A DNA stretch of 46,674 nt from an uncultured Prevotellaceae bacterium (GCA_937898675.1 CALEJB010000054.1:1-46674); one strand, 5' to 3'; counted from the stretch's first letter, positions 32,417 to 41,719 are shown. The notes: a model not told the origin generated them from the sequence alone. Program-made: numbers and translations.

Positions 32417-33421
32417 TCAATAATAGATGATGTGGCGGTCGTAGCTCACCGCCCCCAAGATGCCAAAGCCGTTGTCCACATTGCTGTGCAACCCTATTGG
32501 GGTGGTATATACATCGTCGGTCGATATGCGGTAAATCATGTAGGATTTCAGGAAAAAATACAGGTCCTGGCTTATCGACTGCAGCTCGATGAACACATAC
32601 GGGTCCTTTCCCTTGCGTTTGCGGGTCTGCACCGTGACATCATAGTCCTCGCCGTTAAAGATGTGGTCGTCAAACACATTGCTGAACTTGGCGGGCCACA
32701 TGCCGTAGGGTTTTGTGAGCTGGTAATCGGTGAATATGATGTCGTTAGACTCAAACACATCATACAGAACCAAGTATCTGTAATACTCGCCAGACCCGCC
32801 AGGACCATCAGCCACACCTCTGACAATGAGCCGGTAAAAGTCACGGCTTGAGCCATCGTCATGGATGCGCAGCCTGATTTCCATGACCGAGTCCTCGGCA
32901 ATAAAGTCTTTGCTGATGGGCAAGTCTTTAGGAAATTCCTGCTCGCTGTACTTGACCTGGGTGCTCACCACCTCGATGCTGGCGGGCTTGGGAATGTCCT
33001 GTGTCATTGTGACATCGGGGAACCCTGCCGACCGCGCATGTACCTCGAGGTGGTCGCCCACCTGCGGCACATAATCGCAGATGTACTCAAAGGGCCACAC
33101 GCCGGCATTGTATTTCATGTCGTAGTGCTCGGTGCCGTTGACCGTCAGCGCCACCTCGGCATCGGGCAGCACGATTGACGACAGGTATATCGAGTCCATC
33201 TCCTCGTAGTACTGGTAATCGGTCGAGAACACATACGACGGATTGGTGTTCACGGTAAACGACTGCGACACCCTGAGCTTGAACGGCTGGTCAACAACGG
33301 CAAGACCGAATACCGATATGCCCGAATACCCCTCATTGTCAAAATCGAGTTCCTTTTCACAGCCGCACAACAGCGCGGCAAGCAACAGGGAAACAATACT
33401 GTATAATGCATTTTTTTTCAT
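32417..33421 (-). CDS. DUF4249 surface lipoprotein
   Basis: 334 residues with lipobox LLCGC (signal MKKNALYSIVSLLLAALLCGC). The mature part fits DUF4249: an N-terminal Ig-like part and a C-terminal part with YRLIVRGVADGPG and ISQDLYFFLKSYMIY. DUF4249 lipoproteins are encoded beside TonB-dependent receptors in Bacteroidota and are thought to sit on the surface as the receptor's partner, a SusD-like role by position. It begins 3 nt after the receptor stop, the last gene of a five-gene operon. Confidence 0.88.
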   Translation of the reverse strand: MKKNALYSIVSLLLAALLCGCEKELDFDNEGYSGISVFGLAVVDQPFKLRVSQSFTVNTNPSYVFSTDYQYYEEMDSIYLSSIVLPDAEVALTVNGTEHYDMKYNAGVWPFEYICDYVPQVGDHLEVHARSAGFPDVTMTQDIPKPASIEVVSTQVKYSEQEFPKDLPISKDFIAEDSVMEIRLRIHDDGSSRDFYRLIVRGVADGPGGSGEYYRYLVLYDVFESNDIIFTDYQLTKPYGMWPAKFSNVFDDHIFNGEDYDVTVQTRKRKGKDPYVFIELQSISQDLYFFLKSYMIYRISTDDVYTTPIGLHSNVDNGFGILGAVSYDRHIIYY

Positions 33422-33424
33422 TGT

Positions 33425-35854
33425 TCAAAACTTTTGGGTAATCGTTATCGACGGCATGACCGGGAACGGGCAAATGCCCTTGAGCACCGACCTGTTGCCG
33501 TTATATCCCACATACACATTGCTGATGTTGTAGCGGTTATATACATTATAACAGCCTATGTCAACCATGCTCTCGCCCAGCTTGCTCTTGAGCGTGAAGT
33601 TCACGTTCACGTCCAGGTGGTGGACATCGGGGAGCTTGAAATCGTTCACATACTTGAACGTGGGGAACGGTTCGGCTATCAAACCGGCAAAGTCGATGTC
33701 GAGGGCGTGCTCCATATCCAGATTAATTATGTCCTCGACATAAAACAGCATCCTGCCATAGGCAATGACCGGCATGCCCACGTTGTACTCGTGCATCCCC
33801 TGTCCATAAACAATCGTATAGGGGACGGTGCCGCGGCGTCCGCTCTGATAAGTCCACGAGGCGCTCACGTTCATTTCGAGCGCTTTCGAGAGCCTGATGC
33901 TGTGCGTCACGTTGGCCGAGAGATTGTGGCGGCGGTCGGTTGCGGCATAAAACTCCTTGCCGCCGTTGATTTCATTGCCCGCGCGGTCAAAGGTGCGCAG
34001 GGCTTTAGACCACGTGTAGCTCAACCAGCCCGTAGTCCTGCCCGCCTTTTTTTCCACAAGCAGCTCCACGCCATAGTTGCGCCCGGTGCCTTCGGCAACG
34101 ATTTCCTGCCAGTGTTGGTCATTGATGAAGTAGGACGCCCCGTTGCGGTACTCGATCACGTGGTCCAAGGTCTTGTAATAGGCCTCGGCCGACACGTTAA
34201 AGCCCTTGAAGTCATAGTCCAGCCCAATGCCTGCCATGTGGCTCTTCATCAACGGGATGTCCTGAGTCACCGGCACCCAGATGTCGCTAGGCATCACCAG
34301 ATTGTTGGACACCAGGCGATGCAGTCCCTGGCTCATCAACGAGTAGGATGCCTTGGCCGACAAATCATTGGCTAACATGTACCGCAACGACACGCGGGGT
34401 TCGGCCGAAAAGTAGGACTTGTCCTTCACAAAGTAGGCATTGAGCCTGATGCCATAGTTGACTTCAAGCCTTGGCGACATCGCAAAAACATCTTCACCAT
34501 ACAGCGACACGTTGTCGATGTTGCCGCTGTCGTCGTTCACATAGTTAACGCGGTCGGTAAACTCATAATATTTGGGGTTCAACTCGCTGTCGTCGCCGGT
34601 AAAGTTAAGGCCCTTGCGATACATCGTCGTGTAGGAGTGTTTGCGCACCGTGGTCTTGGGCTCAAAGCGCTGGTGGGCATACTTCATGCCATACCTTATC
34701 TGATGCGACGGCAGGGACGACAGCACCGCGTCAAAGGCGAAGGCCGCATCCTTCACCCCCGAGGACGACGTGAGCTCATAGTCCTCTTGCTGCAACGAGT
34801 ATAACCTGACGGCATCCACTATTTTGTCGTAGTAGTCCGATGCCACGCTCATGCGGTATTTATAGCCGCTGTAGCTCAAGTTAAAGTTCATGCGGTGGTT
34901 GCGGTTGATGTAGGTCGTGTAATACAGGCTCATCAACAGATTGTCCCAGCTGCGCGTCGATAGGCTGTGCTTGTGCATCTCCTCCTCGAAACGCTGTATG
35001 CCCATCGACTCGTCCTCGTCAAGCGTGCTGTCGTAGTAATCGCTCTGGGTGGGCTGCTCGTCGTCGATGTCCTTGCCGTAGTACACCACCGCCGTCAGGC
35101 GGCTTACGTCGTTAAACCGATGCACCAGCTTGGCGGTAATGTCATAGTAATTCATGTTTGAATAGGGCTGGAACGCCTCGGGACGGTCATAATACTCCTT
35201 GAGCACCGGCTTGGCTATCAAATTGAGATAGGACATGCGCGCCGCCACGTTAAACGAGGTGTGGCCCTTCCAGATGGGCCCCTCGACTTGGGCGCGGCCC
35301 GCAAGGCACCCCAGGCTCAGCAAGCCGTGGTAGCGGTTAAAGTCGCCCGCCTTGATGCCCACATCCACCACGCTCGACAGCCGCGAGCCGTAACGCGCGG
35401 GGAACGCGCCGCGATAAAAATTGATACTGCCCACCACGTCGGGATTGATGGCGCTCACATAACCTCGCATGTGCTCGGCATTATATATCGCCGAGCCGTC
35501 GAGCGTGATGTAGTTCTCGTCATAGTCGCCGCCGCGCACATAGATGCCCGCGGTGCCCTCACTGCCCGGCTGCACGCCGGGAAACTTTTGCAGCGTCTTC
35601 AGCACGTCGCGCTCGCCCAAGAACACCGGGGTGGTGGTGATGTGCTTCTCCCCCACCGACACCGCACTCATCTGTGACGACGACACACCAAAGTTGTTGC
35701 GGCTGCCATACACCACCACACTATCGAGGTGCACTCCGCGCGACAGGGAACTGCTGTCATCGCGTGCGACACCCAACGTGTCACGGGGCATCGAAAACGC
35801 CACTATTGCGTTGGCGGTTAACGCCAACGCAAATATGAATAACTGTCTCATCAT
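33425..35854 (-). CDS. TonB-dependent outer-membrane receptor (without carboxypeptidase-like N-domain)
   Basis: 809 residues: signal peptide, a short linker, a TonB-box-like DSVVVYG (about 45-51), a plug domain (TTPVFLGERDVLKTLQKFPGV, GIYVRGGDYDENYITLDG, INFYRGAFPARYGSRLSSVV) and a 22-strand-type barrel ending ITITQKF. Unlike many Bacteroidota receptors it lacks the CarboxypepD_reg domain before the plug. It imports a substrate with energy from TonB-ExbBD; the ligand is unknown. The DUF4249 gene follows after 3 nt and the preceding lipoprotein ends 12 nt upstream. Confidence 0.92.
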   Translation of the reverse strand: MMRQLFIFALALTANAIVAFSMPRDTLGVARDDSSSLSRGVHLDSVVVYGSRNNFGVSSSQMSAVSVGEKHITTTPVFLGERDVLKTLQKFPGVQPGSEGTAGIYVRGGDYDENYITLDGSAIYNAEHMRGYVSAINPDVVGSINFYRGAFPARYGSRLSSVVDVGIKAGDFNRYHGLLSLGCLAGRAQVEGPIWKGHTSFNVAARMSYLNLIAKPVLKEYYDRPEAFQPYSNMNYYDITAKLVHRFNDVSRLTAVVYYGKDIDDEQPTQSDYYDSTLDEDESMGIQRFEEEMHKHSLSTRSWDNLLMSLYYTTYINRNHRMNFNLSYSGYKYRMSVASDYYDKIVDAVRLYSLQQEDYELTSSSGVKDAAFAFDAVLSSLPSHQIRYGMKYAHQRFEPKTTVRKHSYTTMYRKGLNFTGDDSELNPKYYEFTDRVNYVNDDSGNIDNVSLYGEDVFAMSPRLEVNYGIRLNAYFVKDKSYFSAEPRVSLRYMLANDLSAKASYSLMSQGLHRLVSNNLVMPSDIWVPVTQDIPLMKSHMAGIGLDYDFKGFNVSAEAYYKTLDHVIEYRNGASYFINDQHWQEIVAEGTGRNYGVELLVEKKAGRTTGWLSYTWSKALRTFDRAGNEINGGKEFYAATDRRHNLSANVTHSIRLSKALEMNVSASWTYQSGRRGTVPYTIVYGQGMHEYNVGMPVIAYGRMLFYVEDIINLDMEHALDIDFAGLIAEPFPTFKYVNDFKLPDVHHLDVNVNFTLKSKLGESMVDIGCYNVYNRYNISNVYVGYNGNRSVLKGICPFPVMPSITITQKF

Positions 35855-35866
35855 ACCGCCTGCCTG

Positions 35867-36445
35867 TTAATCGTTATACTCCCAAACCATGCGAAAATAA
35901 TACACGCGGTCAGGGTCATAAGGCGGGTCGCCTAACCTCCAGACCCCATCAAGAGCATCACAATGTCCCTTACCCACATTTTCCGTAATAATTCTGCCCC
36001 AATCCTTATGGGCATCAACCGAGACAACAGGATAGTGCTCGTCATATAATATGGTACTTGAGTACCATGGCTGATCAATAGCTTTTATAATAAGTGTTTT
36101 ACGGTCAGCAACATACGGACGGAAATTCATATAATCAGGAAAACACTCATCATACTCTGCAATACCATCTTTATGGAGATATAGAGGCCCCATCAATCCT
36201 TCATCTCTGCAGTTTCCCGTAATCTTATGGTCATCATAGTAAAACATTGATGTGTTTTTCCATTCATGCTCACGCAATGCTTTTATTAGCTGTGAAGTCG
36301 TGAACTCAGTATTCGCTTCAACCATAACACCATTCTCGATAAAGGTCTTACCGTTGCCCGTGGTAAACTCCGGCTCGTCATCGCCACACGCTACCGATAT
36401 CAAGGCGACAGCAATAAGCGTCATAAAAATTGTAAATCTATTCAT
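35867..36445 (-). CDS. AT-rich lipoprotein of unknown function (B)
   Basis: 192 residues with lipobox ISVAC. The mature part begins GDDEPEFTTG and contains LIKALREHEWKNTSMFYYDD, YLHKDGIAEYDECF and a C-terminal YYFRMVWEYND. No family recognised; the layout (one domain of short strands measuring about 170 residues) suggests a lipocalin-like fold. Clearly more AT-rich than the receptor gene 12 nt downstream, with which it forms an operon. Confidence 0.8.
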   Translation of the reverse strand: MNRFTIFMTLIAVALISVACGDDEPEFTTGNGKTFIENGVMVEANTEFTTSQLIKALREHEWKNTSMFYYDDHKITGNCRDEGLMGPLYLHKDGIAEYDECFPDYMNFRPYVADRKTLIIKAIDQPWYSSTILYDEHYPVVSVDAHKDWGRIITENVGKGHCDALDGVWRLGDPPYDPDRVYYFRMVWEYND

Positions 36446-36473
36446 AATACTTCTATTTGAGGGTTTTATTAAT

Positions 36474-37343
36474 TTAAGGCACTACAATCGGTTCAAAGGT
36501 GTAATCACAAATCACCTGGTTGGACTTGTTGTAAAAGTAAATATACATTTCATAAATACCTGGAGTATTGAATGTTACATTATACCCACCATTAACTATA
36601 CCATTAATAACAGCGCATCCCAACTCAAGGGCATCATCTCCCTTGGCCGTCTCAATGCAACACTCCATCGTAATTGAATTTGAGGTATGAAATGGTGTAA
36701 AATAATTAGCCGCAACACCGACCCCAATCGTTCCGGTACCATTTGAACACGTTATCGTACCATAAGTGACAATGGGATTATGGGCTGGATTATAGGAATC
36801 ATAATAATAGCAACGTTGATGCATATTCAAATAAGGACCATATCCTGGAGCATGCATCATTACTGGCCCAGCGCCCCACTTAGAAATATACTTATCAACG
36901 ACGGACGGTGCATCTACTGCCGAATGGTCTGAATTGTAATAAAAAATTTTCTCGGCATTGGGCTCGGTGGTTTCGCCGTAACAATCATCAGTCCAGAATT
37001 TTGATAGATTAGCTAGATGGGTCGCAGTATCTTGATTGGTCACAATATATTGATTCAGCCAGTAGTTGCCCGAGACTAATGAATCCGTTTTGCACCATGC
37101 GTAAAAATGGCAGTTATAGGTAAGTGTAGGGGGAGCAACATAAGTTGCATTGGGATAATCGTCAATGGCATCGTCAAGCAATTGATTTAGTATCCTTTGG
37201 GTATATTCTGGGTTAATTTGCACTTGTACCGATTGGCCTCCCCTGGTATGAATGGTTCTGGTCAGTTGGAGTTGCGCATAACCAACTACAGCAACACAGC
37301 AGAAAGCGAATATAAATATTATCTTTTTCATAATCATGCTCAT
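36474..37343 (-). CDS. secreted protein with NCHFYAW and DHSAV motifs, putative papain-like hydrolase
   Basis: 289 residues. A signal peptide (MKKIIFIFAFCCVAVVGYAQ) follows four extra residues; the ATG at 37343 is preferred because it overlaps the previous stop by four bases (ATGA), with 37331 as the alternative. Residues near 77-83 read NCHFYAW and a second conserved-looking block reads FYYNSDHSAVDAP followed by KWGAGPVMMHAPGYGPY. A Cys directly before His, then an Asp-His about 60 residues on, is how CHAP/NlpC-like papain folds place their catalytic Cys and His. The C-terminal 90 residues look like an Ig or beta-sandwich domain. Catalysis and target are inference. AT-rich like its neighbours. 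Confidence 0.75.
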   Translation of the reverse strand: MSMIMKKIIFIFAFCCVAVVGYAQLQLTRTIHTRGGQSVQVQINPEYTQRILNQLLDDAIDDYPNATYVAPPTLTYNCHFYAWCKTDSLVSGNYWLNQYIVTNQDTATHLANLSKFWTDDCYGETTEPNAEKIFYYNSDHSAVDAPSVVDKYISKWGAGPVMMHAPGYGPYLNMHQRCYYYDSYNPAHNPIVTYGTITCSNGTGTIGVGVAANYFTPFHTSNSITMECCIETAKGDDALELGCAVINGIVNGGYNVTFNTPGIYEMYIYFYNKSNQVICDYTFEPIVVP

Positions 37344-38080
37344 TTGGAAGTGATTTTTGAAATATTGGTATATTCATCGAGGTTTCCTAACCTGCCTCCG
37401 CATTTTATAAAGCTGGCCAAGGTCTCCCTATCCATTTTTGAGAGATTCTTCTTCTCAAGCTTAATACATGCATTTATCAGCAACGAGTGGCTGATGTCAA
37501 AAGTGCATACATCTGGCATTGCCAGTTTCTTTTCAAACACCCTGTTTGAAACATCCTCTAATTTTGCCCCATTCTCGCCTTTATATAATTGAGGCATCTC
37601 ATTGGACGCTAAAAACAGCTCGATAAACCCCAAATAGGTAACACCCGAGAAGTCCTTGCCATATTTTAGCGATGCTCCGTCATCAAAATTGATGTCTTCA
37701 TAAAAAGCGATGACCTTCTCAGGTCCGTCAGGGCGTTTAATCAATTCTTGAAAACCGTTAAAGTTCTCAACAATCACTTTTACCCCTTCAATCTCATTAT
37801 TATAAAAAATGTAATTCGATTTCAAGGGATGGCTCATGCACACTGTAATCAACTCTTCGGTGGTCATTGATTGCAGTATGTTTTCAGGAATCTGGCACGC
37901 TGCCAGCATCTCCTCCAATGATTGATATTTGCACCAATTCGACGGTTCTTTTATCGAGTCAAACGAAAACGTCGCATTGGAGGTTCCTAACATGAATTGC
38001 TTGTTTTCCTCGTTCAAAACATCATCTGAACAGGAGCAGACAATAACAAGCATTACAATAATTAACAAAAACTTGTTCAT
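37340..38080 (-). CDS. AT-rich lipoprotein of unknown function (A)
   Basis: 246 residues with lipobox IVCSC (signal MNKFLLIIVMLVIVCSC). The mature part is helical with the repeated-looking phrases SLEEMLAACQIPENILQSMT and TTEELITVCMSHP, and a C-terminal segment SKMDRETLASFIKCGGRLG. No family recognised. First gene of the five-gene operon; its TGA overlaps the start of the NCHFYAW protein, which suggests they act together (for example as enzyme and partner or inhibitor, not shown). Confidence 0.8.
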   Translation of the reverse strand: MNKFLLIIVMLVIVCSCSDDVLNEENKQFMLGTSNATFSFDSIKEPSNWCKYQSLEEMLAACQIPENILQSMTTEELITVCMSHPLKSNYIFYNNEIEGVKVIVENFNGFQELIKRPDGPEKVIAFYEDINFDDGASLKYGKDFSGVTYLGFIELFLASNEMPQLYKGENGAKLEDVSNRVFEKKLAMPDVCTFDISHSLLINACIKLEKKNLSKMDRETLASFIKCGGRLGNLDEYTNISKITSK

Positions 38081-38118
38081 TGGTAATCTGATTTAGGGTA
38101 TATAATATAATGACGTGG

Positions 38119-38126
38119 CAAATATA
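38119..38126 (-). promoter_or_regulatory. -7 box of the five-gene operon
   Basis: On the minus strand TATATTTG, 38 nt before the start at 38080. No clear -33. The surrounding 38081-38259 is AT-rich and non-coding, with a run of nine Gs at 38194-38202. Confidence 0.45.
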
Positions 38127-38259
38127 ATTATTGTTATTGATATTCACCTACTAATTAGTTTTTTTTAACTTTTCTTGTTTTCATCGCAGCACAGGGGGGG
38201 GGTAACAATCGCACAGCGGGGGATTTTGGGTATCCTCCGCGCGCGCATGGGCGGGGCTG

Positions 38260-38343
38260 AATTTCACCGCCATGGCTTGCCCTCATGAATTTTCACGCCA
38301 CGGCGCTAAAACGCGAAGTTTTCACCGCCACGGCGCAACAACA
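38260..38343. repeat. three degenerate 28-nt tandem units
   Basis: Units start at 38260, 38288 and 38316, each reading roughly AAnTTTCACCGCCAYGGC followed by a variable 10-nt tail. The third unit runs into copy 2 of the 83-nt repeat; copy 1 has only one such unit. Function unknown. Confidence 0.6.
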
Positions 38344-38401
38344 AGGCAGGGCCCCACGTGTGAAACGAGGCCCTGCCATTGTCATAGTGCTTTGCAGATG
38401 C
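38319..38401 (-). repeat. 83-nt direct repeat, copy 2, containing a terminator hairpin
   Basis: Directly abuts the stop codon of the dockerin-tailed gene at 38402. The hairpin arms are 38345-38353 and 38369-38377. Two substitutions separate it from copy 1. Here it most likely terminates the dockerin/SUMF1 operon on the minus strand. Confidence 0.85.
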
Positions 38402-39805
38402 TTATTTGCTCCAGTTGCCTTCGAGCAGATATTCTATCAGCGCCGAGATGTCGGCGGGCGTGATGCCGCCGGCATTGTCGCAGTCGGCATTCATCTTGTT
38501 GATGTTGTGACCCGTCAAGAGGTGGTCAATCAACGCCGAGATGTCGGCGGCGTCAACATTGCCGTCGCCGTTGGCATCACCGCGCAGCGCAGGTGCTGCG
38601 GGGAAGGCGAACTCATAGTTGCCCACAAAGTTAATTTCATTGTTGGTAAACGGGAAATAGCTCAAAGTGAACACCCACTCTCCATCCATACCCACGAGGT
38701 CGTAGAGGACGCACCGCGGCCAGGCGAGCTGGGTAGCCGTGCACGAGCCCACGATGTCACCATCGATGGGATTGCCCGTCTCATCAACATTGAGGAGCAC
38801 ATAGTTTTGCGCAATGCTCCAGTCATACTGGGTGTATGCCTCGGCATATTCCGAGACATCGCTCTGGCATGCCACCTGGAAGCAAGGCATGACCATGCTG
38901 CCGTCGGCATAAATCTTGGCCTCGACACCGCGATAGCCCAGTCCGAACATGTTCCACACAACGGCGGTAGCGTCGTCATACTGGTACATGTACACATCCA
39001 GGTCGAAATGTCCGCCGTTGCAGTCATAGGAGTGAACCGCATTGGGCGTCAGGATGTAGGTGTCACGGAAGATGTTGGTCACATAGGTCTCGTCCTCGCT
39101 GCTGCGGGGAGTCGTGGCCGTCATCGAGAGATACTGGTTAACGGTCTCGTTGATCATAAAGGCCCAGCCGTCCTTGATATAGACGGTGCCGTCGGCCCAC
39201 ACCTCGCCCACGATATCCTCGTAGGCTTTGCAACGCAGCCAATCCTCGTTGATTACCGACACCACTTGGGTAGTATCGTAGTAATAGGAACCGCTCTGGA
39301 CTCTGGAAGAGGTGCGGCGCATGATCTCTTTTCCAGCGTAGATAGTCGCCGTCTCGTTGGCATAGTCGATGGCCAATTCCAGAGGCAGGTCATAGCAGAA
39401 ACTCTCTACGGTGACCATGCCCGGCGTTGCGCTCTCGACGATGTCTGTGGTCCAGCCGCCAATGCACAGCACGCTGGCGGGATTGATAAAGAGGTCACCC
39501 ACCCAGGGGTCAAATTCCCAGTCATAGTTCAGCGCCATGACAATCTTGTTGCCAAGCAAATCCTCGGCGCTGGAACGGCGAGGCGCACGGCGCATTATCA
39601 TGTTGTCGGCGGGGTTGTGCGACTTAAAGAACTCGTGGATAGAAGGCGCCTGTGCGGGCACCTTTACCATCTGCATTGCGGGGGACGTCAACTGGTCGGC
39701 CAGCGCGTTGCCACGGGTCGTCATGTTGGCATGACGCACCTGCCCTGTCGCTGCCATAGCCGCCAAACTTGCACATACACAAACAAATACTAATATTTTT
39801 TTCAT
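38402..39805 (-). CDS. secreted protein with C-terminal dockerin-like repeat
   Basis: 467 residues with a signal peptide (MKKILVFVCVCASLAAMAA). The central 300 or so residues are an unrecognised secreted domain rich in aromatic strands (for example GGWTTDIVESATPGMVTVES, SYDCNGGHFDLDVYMYQ). Residues 409-467 form a dockerin type I-like pair of EF-hands: GDANGDGNVDAADISALIDH and DNAGGITPADISALIEYLL. The second calcium loop is degenerate. It follows the two-domain SUMF1 gene by 30 nt and is the last gene of the operon; the 83-nt repeat follows its stop. Confidence 0.85.
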   Translation of the reverse strand: MKKILVFVCVCASLAAMAATGQVRHANMTTRGNALADQLTSPAMQMVKVPAQAPSIHEFFKSHNPADNMIMRRAPRRSSAEDLLGNKIVMALNYDWEFDPWVGDLFINPASVLCIGGWTTDIVESATPGMVTVESFCYDLPLELAIDYANETATIYAGKEIMRRTSSRVQSGSYYYDTTQVVSVINEDWLRCKAYEDIVGEVWADGTVYIKDGWAFMINETVNQYLSMTATTPRSSEDETYVTNIFRDTYILTPNAVHSYDCNGGHFDLDVYMYQYDDATAVVWNMFGLGYRGVEAKIYADGSMVMPCFQVACQSDVSEYAEAYTQYDWSIAQNYVLLNVDETGNPIDGDIVGSCTATQLAWPRCVLYDLVGMDGEWVFTLSYFPFTNNEINFVGNYEFAFPAAPALRGDANGDGNVDAADISALIDHLLTGHNINKMNADCDNAGGITPADISALIEYLLEGNWSK

Positions 39806-39835
39806 AAATACTTTTGTTTTTCTTATTTGACAGTG

Positions 39836-41707
39836 TTAAAGCGCAAGCCTGAAGCCCAGGCTGTTGTCCCTGGTCATGGGCGAATAGTTGTTGCGGTTAG
39901 AAACGCGGCATTGACGGGCAGCCTTGTCCCAGCTGCCGCCACGCGCCACGCGTCCAACGCCCGAGTAGGGGCCGGCGGGGCTGCTCTGCGCTTCATCGGT
40001 ATAGCTGCCCTTCCAATCCTGGCACCATTCCCACACGTTTCCGCTCATGTCGTAGATGCCCAACTCGTTGGGAACCTTGGTGGCAACGGCGTGGGTGCCA
40101 TAGTCCTCGCTGGCGCTGCCCACTTCGCAGGCATTGCCGCTGTACCATGCCACATTGTCAACGATGTAACCGCCGGCATACAGATAGAACCAGGAGGCAA
40201 TGCCGCCGCGTGCAGCATATTCCCATTCAGCCTCGGTGGGCAAGCGGAAAGTCTTGCCAGTCAACTGGTTCAAGCGTGCGATAAACGTCTGGCAGTCATT
40301 CCACGATACATTCTCGACGGGCCGTTGGGCGTCTCCGGCAAATCCGCTCGGGTTGCTGCCCATCACGGCTTCCCACAACGCCTGGGTGACCTCGGTCGTG
40401 CCGATGGCAAACGGCTGCAAATCTACATCGTGAGCCGGCAGCTCGTCGTCATAGGCATCGGTGGTCTGCTCGTTGGTAGCGCCCATGGTGAATGGGCCGC
40501 CATCGACGGGAACCATCGAGAATGACACGCCGTTGACGGTGAACACCTGGCACTTGGCGGGCACAAAGATGCTCTCAACATTGCTTTGCACCGCAGGCTT
40601 GCCAGATTTTTGCGAGGAGGCATAAGCCTCAATCACATAGTCCCCGTCGTTGCGGTCGATGGTGTAGGGATTGGACACGGCCTGCCCGTTGACATAGAGC
40701 GTCACATCACCCATGCCTGTGGCGGTGATCGTCATGGCGTCGTCACTCATCGTGGTGGCGATGAGCGGCTTGTTGTCAAGTGCGAGGCGCAAGCCCAAGA
40801 AGTGGATTTTGATATCGGGCTTGTAGAGGTAGCGGTAGCACACACGCAGGCAACGGTCATAGTGGTAGAAGTCGCCGCCGCGGCACACGCGCCAGTTGCT
40901 TGACTCAGGACCGGTGGGGTTGGTCTGGGCATCGGCGGTGTAAGCGCCATACCAGTCGGAACACCACTCAAACACATTGCCACTCATGTCGCGGAGGCCC
41001 AGTTCGTTGGCCGCCTTGGTGCCGACGGGTTGGGTGCCATAACCATTGGACCGAATCTGCTGGCTGGGGATATTGTCCCAGTACCATCCCACGGCGCCAG
41101 GTGAGTTGGAACCTGCATACTTGTAGTGCTTGCTCTGGTTGCCGCCGCGGGCCGCAAATTCCCATTCGGCCTCGGTGGGCAGACGGAAGTGCCTGCCGGT
41201 CAAGCGAGTCAGCTCGGCAACAAAGGCGGCGCACTCACCCCACGACACCTGCTCAACAGGACGCTTGTAGTTGTTGAGATAGCCGTTGTAACTGGTGTAA
41301 TAACTTGGGTTGTAGCCCATCACGGCCATCCACAGTTCCTGCGTCACCTCGAGCTGCCCAATCGAGAAATCCGACACCGTCACCTGGTGAACAGGATACT
41401 CGGCAGTAAAGGGGTCGGCCGTTCCCTGCTCGCTGGTGGCGCCCATGGAGAAAGTGCCGCCCTCGACGGGAATCATCGTGAATGATACTCCGTTCACCGT
41501 AAAGGTCTCAGGACCCGGCTCAGGCTCGGGTTCGGGATCTTCCGGCCACACGCTATTAAGCAGATAGTCAATGAGCGCGCTGAGGTCGGAAGGATCGACG
41601 ATGCCGTCATGGTTGTTGTCCCCCCTCTTGTACCGCGTAGCGGCCATCGAGGTCATTGAGGCACAAAATGCCAGCATCAACGTGATGATGATTGCTTTGT
41701 TTCTCAT
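39836..41707 (-). CDS. secreted protein with dockerin-like EF-hands and two SUMF1 domains
   Basis: 623 residues: signal peptide, one dockerin-like EF-hand (GDNNHDGIVDPSDLSALIDY, about 29-48), a Pro/Glu linker (EDPEPEPEPGPE), SUMF1/FGE-sulfatase domain 1 (about 68-310), an Ig-like linker (311-386) and SUMF1 domain 2 (387-623). Domain marks include GGTFSMGATSEQ, RLPTEAEWEFAARGG and MSGNVFEWCSDW. SUMF1 domains include formylglycine-generating enzyme, but here the paired active-site cysteines (C-x4-C) are not present in the expected place, so sulfatase activation is unlikely; such domains can also bind ligands or build assemblies. Gap to the upstream gene is 12 nt. Confidence 0.9.
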   Translation of the reverse strand: MRNKAIIITLMLAFCASMTSMAATRYKRGDNNHDGIVDPSDLSALIDYLLNSVWPEDPEPEPEPGPETFTVNGVSFTMIPVEGGTFSMGATSEQGTADPFTAEYPVHQVTVSDFSIGQLEVTQELWMAVMGYNPSYYTSYNGYLNNYKRPVEQVSWGECAAFVAELTRLTGRHFRLPTEAEWEFAARGGNQSKHYKYAGSNSPGAVGWYWDNIPSQQIRSNGYGTQPVGTKAANELGLRDMSGNVFEWCSDWYGAYTADAQTNPTGPESSNWRVCRGGDFYHYDRCLRVCYRYLYKPDIKIHFLGLRLALDNKPLIATTMSDDAMTITATGMGDVTLYVNGQAVSNPYTIDRNDGDYVIEAYASSQKSGKPAVQSNVESIFVPAKCQVFTVNGVSFSMVPVDGGPFTMGATNEQTTDAYDDELPAHDVDLQPFAIGTTEVTQALWEAVMGSNPSGFAGDAQRPVENVSWNDCQTFIARLNQLTGKTFRLPTEAEWEYAARGGIASWFYLYAGGYIVDNVAWYSGNACEVGSASEDYGTHAVATKVPNELGIYDMSGNVWEWCQDWKGSYTDEAQSSPAGPYSGVGRVARGGSWDKAARQCRVSNRNNYSPMTRDNSLGFRLAL

Positions 41708-41719
41708 CTATCAACAGCA

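Noticed and set aside
36474..37343. Calling the NCHFYAW protein a proven toxin or protease
   Set aside because: Only motif spacing supports it; no target, immunity gene or family match can be shown here.
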